In this document: positions 26,635-35,179 of the stretch, in pieces
Numbering within the stretch: the stretch's first letter is position 1
How the letters are laid out: every line of letters begins with the position of its first letter
NCBI RefSeq assembly: GCF_011927955.1
Contig: NZ_JAATJN010000001.1
Location: 434,001 to 498,000 of the forward strand
Length of the DNA: 64,000 nt
Origin: Brevibacterium marinum
GTDB lineage: Bacteria; Actinomycetota; Actinomycetes; Actinomycetales; Brevibacteriaceae
Reading direction: 5' to 3'
The notes under the pieces: model-generated
The model's input: the letters and a program-made list of their open reading frames with translations, nothing else
What the model was told of the DNA's origin: nothing
The model's database searches: none
Position numbers and translations under genes: made by a program

Positions 26635-27564
26635 TCAGTGGCTCGGGTAGATTCCCGCCTGGCGGACGAGTGCTTCGAGTTCTGCCACGTCCTGGGCAGG
26701 GAGGTCCTGCAGAGGTGTCCGCACGGGGCCTGCGTCGCGGCCGATGGCCTTGAGACCCGCCTTGACGATGGAGACACCATATCCCTTCGCCCGGTCGCGG
26801 ATCCGGCCGTAGGGGAGAACGAAGCGGTTGAGCTTCTCCGTGACCGCCGCCCGGTCCAAATTCCTCACGTCGCTGTAGAAGTCGAGGGCGAATTCCGGGA
26901 CGAAGTTGAACATCGCAGACGAATACGTGCTCATCCCGAGTTGGAGCAGCGGCAGCGCGTAGGTCTCGGCTGTCGGAAGACCGCCGAGGTAGAAGAGCCG
27001 GTCGCCGTTCTTCGCGACCACCTTGGTGAGATGCTCGATGTCGCCGATCGCGTCCTTGAAGCCGATGAAGTTGGGGTGGTTGTCCGACAGTCGTGCCACC
27101 GTCTCAGGCGAATACACGGCATTGGCGCGGTTGTAGACGATGATGCCGATGTTCGTCGCCGCGCAGATCGCCGACACGTGCTGGTAGAGGCCCTCCTGAT
27201 CGCATTCGGTCAGGTATGGCGGCAGCACCAGTGCTCCTTCGGCTCCGACCGTCTCTGCGTCCTCGACGTTCTGCACGGCCTGGACCGTCGGACCTCCCGC
27301 CGATGCGAGGACGGGCACCTCGGGGCGGGATTCCGCAACCGCGAGTTCGACGACGCGGGCCGCCTCGGCGGGGGTGAGGCTGAATCCTTCGCCGGTCCCG
27401 CCGGCGGCGAACAGTCCGGCCACGTCGAAGCTCGACTGCCAGGCAAGATGCTCGCGGTAGCGGTCTTCATCGACCTGCCTGTTCTGGTCGAATGCCGTGG
27501 CAGGGAACGACAGCAATCCGTCCTTGAGATGTGCTGCCAGGTCCGAGGGTGAGAACTGCGCCAT
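26635..27564 (-). CDS. kdgD: 5-dehydro-4-deoxyglucarate dehydratase
   Basis: 309 residues from ATG 27564, with AAAGGA upstream; longer frames to 27633 lack a ribosome site. DapA-family TIM barrel: GLLSFPATAFD, AAGGTGEGFSLTPAE, the Tyr of IIVYNRANAVYS and the Schiff-base Lys in NFIGFKDAIGD. The family dehydrates and decarboxylates 5-dehydro-4-deoxyglucarate to 2,5-dioxovalerate. It leads the operon kdgD, dioxovalerate dehydrogenase, gudD, aldolase. The promoter at 27603-27668 is one of the three LysR-type elements. Confidence 0.9.
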   Translation of the reverse strand: MAQFSPSDLAAHLKDGLLSFPATAFDQNRQVDEDRYREHLAWQSSFDVAGLFAAGGTGEGFSLTPAEAARVVELAVAESRPEVPVLASAGGPTVQAVQNVEDAETVGAEGALVLPPYLTECDQEGLYQHVSAICAATNIGIIVYNRANAVYSPETVARLSDNHPNFIGFKDAIGDIEHLTKVVAKNGDRLFYLGGLPTAETYALPLLQLGMSTYSSAMFNFVPEFALDFYSDVRNLDRAAVTEKLNRFVLPYGRIRDRAKGYGVSIVKAGLKAIGRDAGPVRTPLQDLPAQDVAELEALVRQAGIYPSH

Positions 27565-27602
27565 GGGGTCTGTCCTTTGTTCGTTCGGGGGTATCGGGAT
27601 CG

Positions 27603-27668
27603 ACTCTACGAACGCCCTGCCATGCATGTCCAAGCTTATAAAACTATCGACTAATGCCCTTAGAGCAT
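27603..27668 (-). promoter_or_regulatory. LysR-type box plus promoter of the kdgD operon (copy B)
   Basis: Reading the minus strand, ATGCTCTAAGGGCAT (27668-27654) is followed after 35 bp (start to start) by TTGGAC (27633-27628), then 19 bp, then TAGAGT (27608-27603). Box and spacing match copies at 11739 and 30685. The box also lies about 100 bp before the divergent dehydratase gene at 27769. Confidence 0.7.
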
Positions 27669-27678
27669 CATAAGTCGC

Positions 27679-27718
27679 TTGACATTATTTGTATGACTTA
27701 ATGTACGTTGTCTTACAT
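27679..27718 (+). promoter_or_regulatory. candidate promoter/operator before the talarate/galactarate dehydratase gene
   Basis: TTGACA (27679-27684) is a perfect -35 hexamer in AT-rich DNA. No -10 at ideal spacing is obvious (TAATGT begins after only 14 bp). An inverted repeat ATGTA-N8-TACAT (27701-27718) follows and could be a site for the FadR-type regulator encoded at 28943. Confidence 0.35.
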
Positions 27719-27768
27719 ATATTTCGACGCCGTCCACTCCACCGCCCACCCGCCTAGAAGGACGATCC

Positions 27769-28893
27769 ATGAACTATCAGCCCGACTCCGTCACCTCCAT
27801 CACCCTCTCCGCGATCCCACTGCCGCTGGCCACGCCCATCTCCGATGCCAAGGTCTTCACCGGCCGGCAGAAGCCGATGACGGAGGTCGCCATGCTCTTC
27901 GTCGAGATTGGGACCGCCGAGGGCTGCAGCGGCATCGGGTTCAGTTACTCCAAGCGCGCCGGCGGGCCCGCTCAATACGCTCACGCGAAGGAGATCGCCG
28001 AGGCGGCCCTCGGCGAAGATCCCAACGACATCGAGAAGATCTACACCAAGCTGCTCTGGGCTGGAGCCTCGGTGGGCAGGTCCGGCTTGGCCACCCAGGC
28101 TCTGGCTGCGATCGATGTGGCGCTCTACGACCTCAAATCCAAACGGGCCGGACTGCCTCTGGCGAAGTTCCTCGGCGCCCACCGCGATTCGGTACGCACC
28201 TACAACACCTCCGGCGGCTTCCTCCACGCGTCCATCGACGAGGTGAAAGATCGGGCCACTCAGTCGATCGAACAGGGCATCGGCGGGATCAAGATCAAGG
28301 TCGGCCTGCCGGACTCTGCCGAGGACATCAAGCGCCTCGATGCCATCGCCGAGCATGTGGGAGGCACTCCACTCATGGTCGACGCCAATCAGCAATGGGA
28401 TCGCACCACCGCCCTTCGCATGGGTCGAGTGCTCGACAGGTACAACCTCGTATGGATCGAAGAGCCCCTCGACGCACACGACTTCGAGGGACACGCCCGC
28501 CTCACGACCGCCCTCGACACCCCCATCGCCACCGGCGAGATGCTCAGTTCAGTGGCCGAGCACCGTCGCCTCATCGAGACAAGGGCTTGCGACATCATCC
28601 AGCCGGATGCACCACGGGTAGGCGGAATCAGTCAGTTCATGCGGCTCCTTGCTCTGGCCGACGAAGCAGCCCTCGACGTCGCACCACACTTCGCCATGGA
28701 GATCCACGCCCACCTGGCCGCCAGCTATCCGCGCGAGACCTGGGTGGAGCACTTCGACTGGCTCGATCCGCTGTTCAACGAACGAATGGAGATCGCCGAC
28801 GGTCGGATGATCATCCCCGATCGCTCCGGGCTCGGCATCACTCTCAGCGAACAGGCTCGCCGGTGGACCACCGACACGGTCACCATCGACTGA
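27769..28893 (+). CDS. L-talarate/galactarate dehydratase-like enolase-superfamily enzyme
   Basis: A 374-residue protein of the mandelate racemase group. Visible features are the general-base Lys in GGIKIKVGLPD, metal ligands in LMVDANQQWDRT, VWIEEPLDAHD and ATGEMLSS, and the His-containing VAPHFAMEIHAHLAASYP, which is characteristic of the talarate/galactarate dehydratase branch. The product of galactarate dehydration would feed KdgD. It is divergent from the kdgD operon and followed closely by a FadR-type regulator. Confidence 0.78.
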   Translation: MNYQPDSVTSITLSAIPLPLATPISDAKVFTGRQKPMTEVAMLFVEIGTAEGCSGIGFSYSKRAGGPAQYAHAKEIAEAALGEDPNDIEKIYTKLLWAGASVGRSGLATQALAAIDVALYDLKSKRAGLPLAKFLGAHRDSVRTYNTSGGFLHASIDEVKDRATQSIEQGIGGIKIKVGLPDSAEDIKRLDAIAEHVGGTPLMVDANQQWDRTTALRMGRVLDRYNLVWIEEPLDAHDFEGHARLTTALDTPIATGEMLSSVAEHRRLIETRACDIIQPDAPRVGGISQFMRLLALADEAALDVAPHFAMEIHAHLAASYPRETWVEHFDWLDPLFNERMEIADGRMIIPDRSGLGITLSEQARRWTTDTVTID

Positions 28894-28942
28894 GTACCCG
28901 CGATTGCTGAGAGCGACCGCCGGGGACTGCGATACTGAAATC

Positions 28943-29680
28943 ATGGCCTCAAACCTGTCGACTGCCGTCATCTCGGCGCTGCGCTCGGAGATCCTCTCCG
29001 GCACCCTTTCGCCGGGGACGCGACTGCCCACCGAAGCCGCGCTCATCGAGCGATTCTCGGTCAGCCGCACGGTCATCCGCGAGTCGCTCGGGCATCTGCG
29101 CGCCGAAGGGCTCATCCGTTCGGTGCGCGGCAGCGGCAGCTTCGTCTTGGCGCAGCCCACAGGCGGGTCGAGCCTGCGCCAGCGATCGCACGGCGGCGCC
29201 GCGTCGCCCACGACAGGCGGTGGCTCCACGGGATCCGATACTCACCCGACTCCCCCGGTCGATCACGGTGCCCTGCTCGAGTTCAGAATCTCCTTGGAGT
29301 CCGAGGCCGCAGCGCTCGGGGCGAGCCGCAGGACTGCCGCCGAGCTGGCGACGATCGCCGGGGCCCTGGACAGTTTCGATATGGCGAGCGCCGACCCCGC
29401 CGCCTCGCTGCAGGCCGACCTCGACTTCCATCGAGCGGTGACCGAAGCGAGTCACAATCCCTATTTCACTGCCGCGCTCGACGATCTGGGACCGGCGATG
29501 ATCCCCATGCCGGATGGACGCCTGAAGGCACAGAGGCACCACCTTCAGGCGGTCAATCAGGAACATGCAGCGGTGCACAGCTGCATTCGCGCGGGAGACC
29601 CACTCGGGGCATCCGCCGCCATGCGCACACATCTCATCCGATCGCTGCACCGCCTCGGTGAGAACTCCAGGCAAGGGTGA
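28943..29680 (+). CDS. FadR-subfamily (GntR, FCD domain) regulator
   Basis: 245 residues from ATG 28943; the frame upstream overlaps non-coding DNA. GntR winged helix: EILSGTLSPGTRLPTEAAL, then VSRTVIRESLGHLRAEGLI. The C-terminal FCD domain has the pattern ALLEFRISLESEAA, DLDFHRAVTEASHNPYF and AVHSCIRAGDP, with Asp/His residues of a metal-assisted acid-binding pocket. It directly follows the dehydratase gene and probably senses an aldarate or a pathway intermediate. Confidence 0.83.
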   Translation: MASNLSTAVISALRSEILSGTLSPGTRLPTEAALIERFSVSRTVIRESLGHLRAEGLIRSVRGSGSFVLAQPTGGSSLRQRSHGGAASPTTGGGSTGSDTHPTPPVDHGALLEFRISLESEAAALGASRRTAAELATIAGALDSFDMASADPAASLQADLDFHRAVTEASHNPYFTAALDDLGPAMIPMPDGRLKAQRHHLQAVNQEHAAVHSCIRAGDPLGASAAMRTHLIRSLHRLGENSRQG

Positions 29681-29729
29681 CACAACACCCCGGACGCAGA
29701 CCGACAGCGCTCGGCGAACACCGTCGCCC

Positions 29730-30632
29730 TCAGGCTTCGAGGGGATGCTCAAGCCCACCCGAGCGGATCGCCTCCAGAACTCGGTGAAGTGCCTCGTTCG
29801 GGGATTCCGGATCCCAGATGGCACGCAGCTCGACGATCCCGGACGGCAGGTCCTCGACATCGACGTAGACGACGCCTTCCATATGCAGCTTGCGCATCGA
29901 TGAGGGCACGAAGGCGATGCCGATTCCGGCCGAGACGAGGTTGAGCATCGAGGTCATCTGGCTCAATGACTGCACCACCGTGCTGTGGTCGATCGGGAAA
30001 TAGCGGACGACGAGATCGTAGAAGTATCGGGCGAGCTGCGGGGAATGCATGATCAGCGGAACACCGTCGACGTCCTCGGCTTTCACCGGACGCCCGGACG
30101 TCATCAGACGATGGTCGCTGGGCACGGCGAGGACGAGGTCGTCCTGCTCGAGCAGCATCGTCTCCAGCGGGTCGGCAGTCGCCGGCGGCCTGCCGATTCC
30201 CAGATCGATCTGCCCTTCGGAGATCGCTTTGATCTGCTCGCCGGTGACCATCTCGGTCATCGACAGTTCGACACCCGGCAGCTTCGCGGCCAACCCCGAC
30301 ACCATGGGGCCGAGCTGCGACATGCCGCTTCCGATGGTGAATCCCAGAGATACATGCCCCTCGACGCCCGAAGCGATGAGCTGAGCCTGTTCGGGAGCAC
30401 GGTGCGCGAGCGCAAGCAGTTGTCGCGCCTCCTTGAGGAACTGCCGCCCCGCCCGCGTGAGGGCCACGCTGCGATTGTCCCGGTCGATGAGCGTGACGCC
30501 GACGGCCTTCTCGAGCTTCTGCACCTGTCGACTCAGAGGGGGCTGGGTCATCAGCAGGCTCTCGGCCGCCCGCCCGAAATGCAGATGCTCCGCGACAGCA
30601 ACGAAACAGCGAACCTGGTCGAGTGTGAACAT
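29730..30632 (-). CDS. LysR-family regulator, divergent from tctCBA
   Basis: A 300-residue LTTR. The N-terminal helix-turn-helix is FTLDQVRCFVAVAEHLHFGRAAESL, read in parts, with LLMTQPPLSRQVQKLEKAVG; the periplasmic-binding-like effector domain follows. It is divergent from the transporter operon, with a 15-bp T-N11-A dyad at 30685-30699 between them, the classical place for an LTTR site. The same dyad before kdgD and the Nramp-family gene makes this the best candidate activator of a three-promoter aldarate regulon. Confidence 0.85.
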   Translation of the reverse strand: MFTLDQVRCFVAVAEHLHFGRAAESLLMTQPPLSRQVQKLEKAVGVTLIDRDNRSVALTRAGRQFLKEARQLLALAHRAPEQAQLIASGVEGHVSLGFTIGSGMSQLGPMVSGLAAKLPGVELSMTEMVTGEQIKAISEGQIDLGIGRPPATADPLETMLLEQDDLVLAVPSDHRLMTSGRPVKAEDVDGVPLIMHSPQLARYFYDLVVRYFPIDHSTVVQSLSQMTSMLNLVSAGIGIAFVPSSMRKLHMEGVVYVDVEDLPSGIVELRAIWDPESPNEALHRVLEAIRSGGLEHPLEA

Positions 30633-30945
30633 TCAGCCTCCCTTACTTCAGACTCGGGTCCGCCTCGCAGCCCTATGAAATACAATACTCTAAGAGCATC
30701 AAATGATGTTTATTAAGGCTTGGACAGAACTATTTGGACTCCAATAGTGTCGACCTCAACCACCTTGGAAGTGTGACTGGCACAACTCCGCAGCCATGAC
30801 TCGCTTCACCCTCGCAAAGATGAGTCGGAGAGCGGGAACAGGCAGCCGGGGGACCCGCAGATCGCAGGAGGAGTCGTCAAAGGAGCACGACCTTCCAAGA
30901 CATCCCCAGCAGGGGACACGGTTAACAACCAACTGAGGATGTGAC
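30633..30945. other. divergent intergenic region between the LysR gene and tctC
   Basis: 313 bp without a gene. It holds the LysR-type box and promoter at 30685-30750, then a leader of nearly 200 nt before tctC. I see no stable hairpin or small open frame in the leader. Confidence 0.6.
30685..30750 (+). promoter_or_regulatory. LysR-type box plus promoter of tctCBA (copy A)
   Basis: ATACTCTAAGAGCAT (30685-30699) is a near-perfect dyad with T-N11-A. TTGGAC (30720-30725) begins 35 bp after the dyad start, and TAGTGT (30745-30750) follows after 19 bp. The stretch between is similar to the kdgD copy (GATG-TTTATTAAGGCTTGGACA against GATAGTTTTATAAGCTTGGACA, reading in blocks). Confidence 0.7.
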
Positions 30946-31986
30946 ATGAAGAAGAAGCTGGCAGCACTCATCACCGCTCCGATCCTGGCCCTGACGATGG
31001 CCGGCTGCTCGAGCGGCGACAACGGCGACGAAGGCGGCGTCGATGTCAACCGGGTCAGAGTGGTACTCGGTTCGAGTTCCACCACCGCTGACACTTACCA
31101 GAACGCCCACGCATTCACCGAAAACGTCGGCAAATCCCTCGATGTGAATATGAAGGCAGACGCCATCGGTGCGAACAAGGCGTTCCAAGCGCTCAACAAG
31201 GCAAAGCCCGATGGCAGCACCATCATGTTCTTCCACGACATGTCCTATCTTTCGGTGAAGTACGGAAGCCAACCGAAGAAGTTCGGTCTTGACAACTGGA
31301 CCGTCGGCCCAGTCGTGTCACTCAACCCAGGCGCAGCATTCCTGACTAAGCACGATGCCCCATACAACGATATGGTCGAGGCTGCCGAGTGGCTCAAGGA
31401 CAACAAGTCCGAGACGCTGACATTCGCGGTCGAGGCCGGAGGCACGTCAGAACTGTCACTCGACGCCTTCTACATCTGGGTCGCCGATACCTACGGAGAC
31501 GATGTCGCCAAGCGCATCAAGGTCTTCGCGACAGGGTCAGACGAAGAGAAGAACCAGGCGCTGTGGTCCGGCAACGTCGACATCATCTACGGCTCGATCG
31601 GCGGCAACGAGCAGTACACCAAGGACGACGTCGAGGACAAGGTCAAGGAGAAATTCCTCGCGATCACCGCAAGCGAACGCGTCGAAGGCTTCGATATCCC
31701 GACCTTCGAAGAGCAGGGAATCGAGGTCGACGGCGAACCCTTCACCTTCGACAAGGAATTCTTCGTTCTCATGCCCGAGGACATCGAGGACTCGTTCTCC
31801 ACCGCCCTCGATGACGCCGTTGCTGAGGCGATCGAAACCGATGACTATGCCGACGAGTTGTCGAAGAACAACTTCAAGACGGACTACGTCCCGCTCGACG
31901 AAAGCACCCAGTACATCGAAGACAAGCGTGAACGACTCGAAACCGTCATCGATAGGGCCCCGGAATTCAATGACCTGGCATCTTGA
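30946..31986 (+). CDS. tctC: tripartite tricarboxylate-type transporter substrate-binding lipoprotein
   Basis: 346 residues. The signal peptide MKKKLAALITAPILALTMAG ends in a lipobox Cys (AGCSSGD). The mature part has the TctC/BugT layout: GANKAFQALNKAKPDGSTI, then VEAGGTSELSLDAF and a late FVLMPEDIED. It is the extracellular receptor of the TctCBA system whose other parts follow directly. From its position between aldarate genes and a shared promoter type, it probably binds glucarate or galactarate rather than citrate; that is inferred. Confidence 0.83.
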   Translation: MKKKLAALITAPILALTMAGCSSGDNGDEGGVDVNRVRVVLGSSSTTADTYQNAHAFTENVGKSLDVNMKADAIGANKAFQALNKAKPDGSTIMFFHDMSYLSVKYGSQPKKFGLDNWTVGPVVSLNPGAAFLTKHDAPYNDMVEAAEWLKDNKSETLTFAVEAGGTSELSLDAFYIWVADTYGDDVAKRIKVFATGSDEEKNQALWSGNVDIIYGSIGGNEQYTKDDVEDKVKEKFLAITASERVEGFDIPTFEEQGIEVDGEPFTFDKEFFVLMPEDIEDSFSTALDDAVAEAIETDDYADELSKNNFKTDYVPLDESTQYIEDKRERLETVIDRAPEFNDLAS

Positions 31987-31995
31987 CGCCCGTCT

Positions 31996-32023
31996 CGTGC
32001 GGCCGCTGTTCCGAGGCCGCACG
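31996..32023 (+). terminator. hairpin between tctC and tctB
   Basis: CGTGCGGCC and GGCCGCACG pair around a 10-nt loop and are followed by TTT. It is probably a partial terminator or mRNA stabiliser that lets the binding protein be made in excess of the membrane subunits. Confidence 0.6.
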
Positions 32024-32058
32024 TTTGCGTCCATATAAACAGCTGCCCTCAAGGGATC

Positions 32059-32508
32059 ATGTACATGAGTAACTTTCATACATTCGACATCGACTTCAAC
32101 AACTATCACCTCGTCTTCCCGTACGCGATCGGGACTCTCCTCATCGTTCTTCTGCTCGCCATGGTGGTCAAGAAGCTGATCACCCAGCTTGCCGTCAAGC
32201 CCACTGACTCGAGCGACTCGAGCGGCTGGAGCGGCCCGGACGCGGAGAAGTCCCGCTTCAGATTCTTCGATGTCGACTTCGATTGGAAGAAGCTGTTCGG
32301 CGCTCTGGGATGCACGGTGGCCTACATCCTGCTCCTTGCCCCACTGGGATTCCTCATTTCCAGCATTCTGTTCATCTTCGGCATATCGCTGGTATTCAAG
32401 CCGAGTTTCACCCCGCGCGCGCTGATCGGACCAGCTGCCAATGCCATTCTGACCCCGCTCGTTCTCTGGTTGGTGTTCGGCCAGATGTTCGACATCACTC
32501 TCCCCTAA
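32059..32508 (+). CDS. tctB: tripartite tricarboxylate-type transporter small membrane subunit
   Basis: 149 residues with four hydrophobic segments (residues about 15-35, 80-100, 102-120 and 130-148), the usual size and topology of TctB. ATG 32059 has AAGGGA upstream; ATG 32065 is an alternative. It is followed after 9 bp by tctA. Confidence 0.8.
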   Translation: MYMSNFHTFDIDFNNYHLVFPYAIGTLLIVLLLAMVVKKLITQLAVKPTDSSDSSGWSGPDAEKSRFRFFDVDFDWKKLFGALGCTVAYILLLAPLGFLISSILFIFGISLVFKPSFTPRALIGPAANAILTPLVLWLVFGQMFDITLP

Positions 32509-32517
32509 GGAGCACTC

Positions 32518-34044
32518 ATGGAACTCTTCGAGATGTTCACTCCCATGGCGTTCGTGCTCGTCGTCTTCGGTGTCTTCGTCGGCATCATCTTCGGCTCGAT
32601 CCCCGGCCTCACCGCAACTATGGCGCTGGCAGTGTTCCTGCCGCTGACCTTCGGCATGGACCTCGGGGAAGGTCTGGCGCTTCTCATCGGCCTCTATGTC
32701 GGCGGCATCAGCGGCGGCATGATCCCTGCCGCATTGCTGAAGATCCCCGGCACACCATCGTCGGTGGCCACGACCTTCGATGCGTATCCGATGGCGCAGA
32801 AGGGCTTCGCAGAGAAGGCCCTGAAGATCGGGATCGTCGCCTCTGTCATCGGCGGCATCATCAGCCTCGTGGTCCTGTATTTCTTCGCTCCTGTGCTCGG
32901 CACTGTGGCGATCAACTTCACTCCGGTGGAGAAGTTCCTCATCATCCTGTTCGCGCTGACGATCATCGCCTCGATCTCGGAGAAGAGCATGCTCTCGGGC
33001 ATCTTCAGCGGCATGCTCGGTGTCTTCGTCAGCCTTATCGGAGTCTTCCCCACCAACAACGAATTGCGCATGGTTCCCTCATTCCTTGAGGACTACCTGT
33101 GGGACGGGTTCTCACTGCTGCCGGTGCTCATCGGGCTGTTCGGAATCTCCGAGATTCTCCGCAATTCCGAGCAGGGTCTCAAAACCGATAAATCGAAGAA
33201 GGTCACGCTCAAGAAGGCCAAAACCGATCCCGAGGCGAGGTTCAGCCTCAAGGCATTCAACGGTCAGACCGTCAACACGATCCGCTCGTCGTTCATCGGA
33301 ACTATCCTCGGGATCCTGCCAGGTGTCGGCGGCAGTGCCGCCTCCCTCATGTCGTACTCGCAGGCGAAGAACTTCTCTAAGCAGCCGCAGAAGCTCGGCG
33401 AAGGCTCCCGTGAGGGCATCATTGCCAGTGAGGCCTCGAACAACGGCCTCACCGGTGGTGCGATGGTCCCTCTTCTGTCCCTGGGCATTCCTGGTGACAG
33501 CACGACAGCCGTGCTCCTCGGCGCTTTCGTTCTACAGGGAATCCAGGTGGGGCCGCTGTTCATCGGCGACAACCCGGATCTGTGGAATGGCATGATCATC
33601 GCCCTGCTCTTCGCGAACATCGTCATGTTCCTCATGATGTTCACCTCGATCCGCTACTTCGCCAGGATCATCGAAATCCCCAAGCACGTTCTGTTCCCGA
33701 TCATCCTGGTGATGTGCGTGGTCGGCTCCTTCGCCATCAACAACGGTGTGATGTTCGATGTCTGGACCGCACTGATCTTCGGCGTGCTCGGCTTCGTGTT
33801 CATGAAGATCGGCATCCAGATCACCACCTTCCTCATCGGATTCATCCTGGGACGGGATCTGGAGTCGAATTTCCTCGACAGCATGCAGGCATCCGGCGGA
33901 GATCTGTTCGTCTTCTTTACCCGTAGCCCGATTGACTGGGTGCTCTGGGCACTGATCATCGGATCGGTGGTCTTCGGAATCATGAGCAACCGCAAGAACT
34001 CACGGTCAGCGCCCGACGCTGCCACCGACAGCGCTGCGGTCTGA
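32518..34044 (+). CDS. tctA: tripartite tricarboxylate-type transporter large permease
   Basis: 508 residues with about twelve membrane segments. Conserved TctA blocks are GSIPGLTATMALAVFLPLTF, YVGGISGGMIPAALLKIPGT, then GILPGVGGSAASLMSYSQAK and GGAMVPLLSLGIPGDSTTA; the internal repeat of the PGxxG hairpins is clear. With TctB and TctC it should form a proton- or sodium-driven carboxylate importer, here probably for aldarates. Confidence 0.9.
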   Translation: MELFEMFTPMAFVLVVFGVFVGIIFGSIPGLTATMALAVFLPLTFGMDLGEGLALLIGLYVGGISGGMIPAALLKIPGTPSSVATTFDAYPMAQKGFAEKALKIGIVASVIGGIISLVVLYFFAPVLGTVAINFTPVEKFLIILFALTIIASISEKSMLSGIFSGMLGVFVSLIGVFPTNNELRMVPSFLEDYLWDGFSLLPVLIGLFGISEILRNSEQGLKTDKSKKVTLKKAKTDPEARFSLKAFNGQTVNTIRSSFIGTILGILPGVGGSAASLMSYSQAKNFSKQPQKLGEGSREGIIASEASNNGLTGGAMVPLLSLGIPGDSTTAVLLGAFVLQGIQVGPLFIGDNPDLWNGMIIALLFANIVMFLMMFTSIRYFARIIEIPKHVLFPIILVMCVVGSFAINNGVMFDVWTALIFGVLGFVFMKIGIQITTFLIGFILGRDLESNFLDSMQASGGDLFVFFTRSPIDWVLWALIIGSVVFGIMSNRKNSRSAPDAATDSAAV

Positions 34045-34129
34045 CACCGTCTCAGTGGAAACAAGTTCAGACCGCAGCGAGAGCTTCGCAGTCCGCCGGA
34101 TCGACATGCTCGCCGCAGAAACTGCCGGC

Positions 34130-34605
34130 TCCGGCATATGGAGGTCGCGCATGTAATTGCGCCCCACCTGCTCGAGGAATTGGTCAGGCCGTCGGGATAA
34201 CTCGGCGTCCCGGACAAGAGCAGCAAACTCGGCGTCTCGATCGAGTTGCCGGCCACGCACGCGAGCTTCGCGGCCGGTCGATGGAGGTTGCTCTCCCTGT
34301 CGAGGTCGGCGCGACCCTGCGAATCGTCGATGATCTGCACGGCCTGAAACTGTGGACGCAAATCGAGCAGACCGGCCTCCGCGGCCTGCAGGATCTCCCT
34401 GACCAGGGTCGACCACTTCGACCTATTCTTATCCCCTGGAGGTTGAAACCGTCTTGAATCGAGGCCGGGCGACCGTCACACTGTTCGGCATTCGCCGCAG
34501 ACGGGCCGTGGCGTTGAACCTGTAGCCGACCTCCTTGCCCCCGTTGGCAAAGACCTTGTAGTTGTTGTTCGTCGGCAGCGCAGGCCTGCCCCGTACTCCT
34601 CGGCC
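34130..34605 (-). pseudogene. decayed internal fragment of a GMC oxidoreductase
   Basis: The minus strand, in several frames, gives pieces that align with residues of about 165-345 of the intact GMC protein encoded at 48635-50239: ALPTNNNYKVFANGGKEVGY, then ARPRFKTVSTSRG, KWSTLVREI, AVQIIDDSQGRADLDRESN, KLACVAGNSIETPSLLLLSG and QVGRNYMRD. Frameshifts and small deletions separate them. Both ends of the enzyme are missing, so this is a relic, perhaps of an old duplication. Confidence 0.8.
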
Positions 34606-34611
34606 CCACAC

Positions 34612-35179
34612 CTATCCTCGAGGACGGGGGCGAGGGCATCTTCTTGCCCGCCCTGCCGCAGTGCAGATCGTCCTGCCGAATCGACTCAAGCCCCTCCGCG
34701 CCAGGCTCGATTCCTGGGTCTCGATCCACTCGTCGAGGATTCCGGCACGCTCGTCGAACTGCGCCGTCGGGAACGCGAAGACCGTGGTCGGCACGCCGAC
34801 ACCCAGTTCGACGAGCGATGGCCGCAGCGTGACTTCCACGGCGAGGGCGTGCGCGGGCGAGCCGATAGTGAACACCGGAACCGCGATGAGACCATGCAAC
34901 CCCTTCGCGTCATAGCGGTCGAGGAAGGCCTTGCGCAGGCCGGTGTAGCTGGCCTTGTACCTCGGCGTCGCGATGATCGCATAGGTGGCCGTCTGCAGCG
35001 GGATCGTCAGCGCGTCGAAGCGTTCGGAGCTCCACTCGAAGATCTCGTCGGTGACCTCGGCGAGTTCGATGGTCTGATCGACCTTCACCCCGGTGAGTTC
35101 GGCGTCGCGCGCAGCCAGGTCCTCGGCTACCGTGCGCCCGCGATCACGGGTTCGGATTGCCGACGATACGTGATTCCAT
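34612..35179 (-). pseudogene. NADPH-dependent FMN reductase, frameshifted near the start
   Basis: From ATG 35179, with a good ribosome site (AGAGGATCACC), the protein reads MESRIVGNPNP and then meets TGA. One base off, the frame continues as RTVAEDLAARDAELTGVKVD, LTIPLQTATYAIIATPRYKA, then SYTGLRKAFLDRYDAKGLHG, a flavodoxin-like FMN reductase. The C-terminal end after SLARRGLSR runs into the GMC relic. The gene looks inactivated by a single-base indel, unless it restarts internally. Confidence 0.75.
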
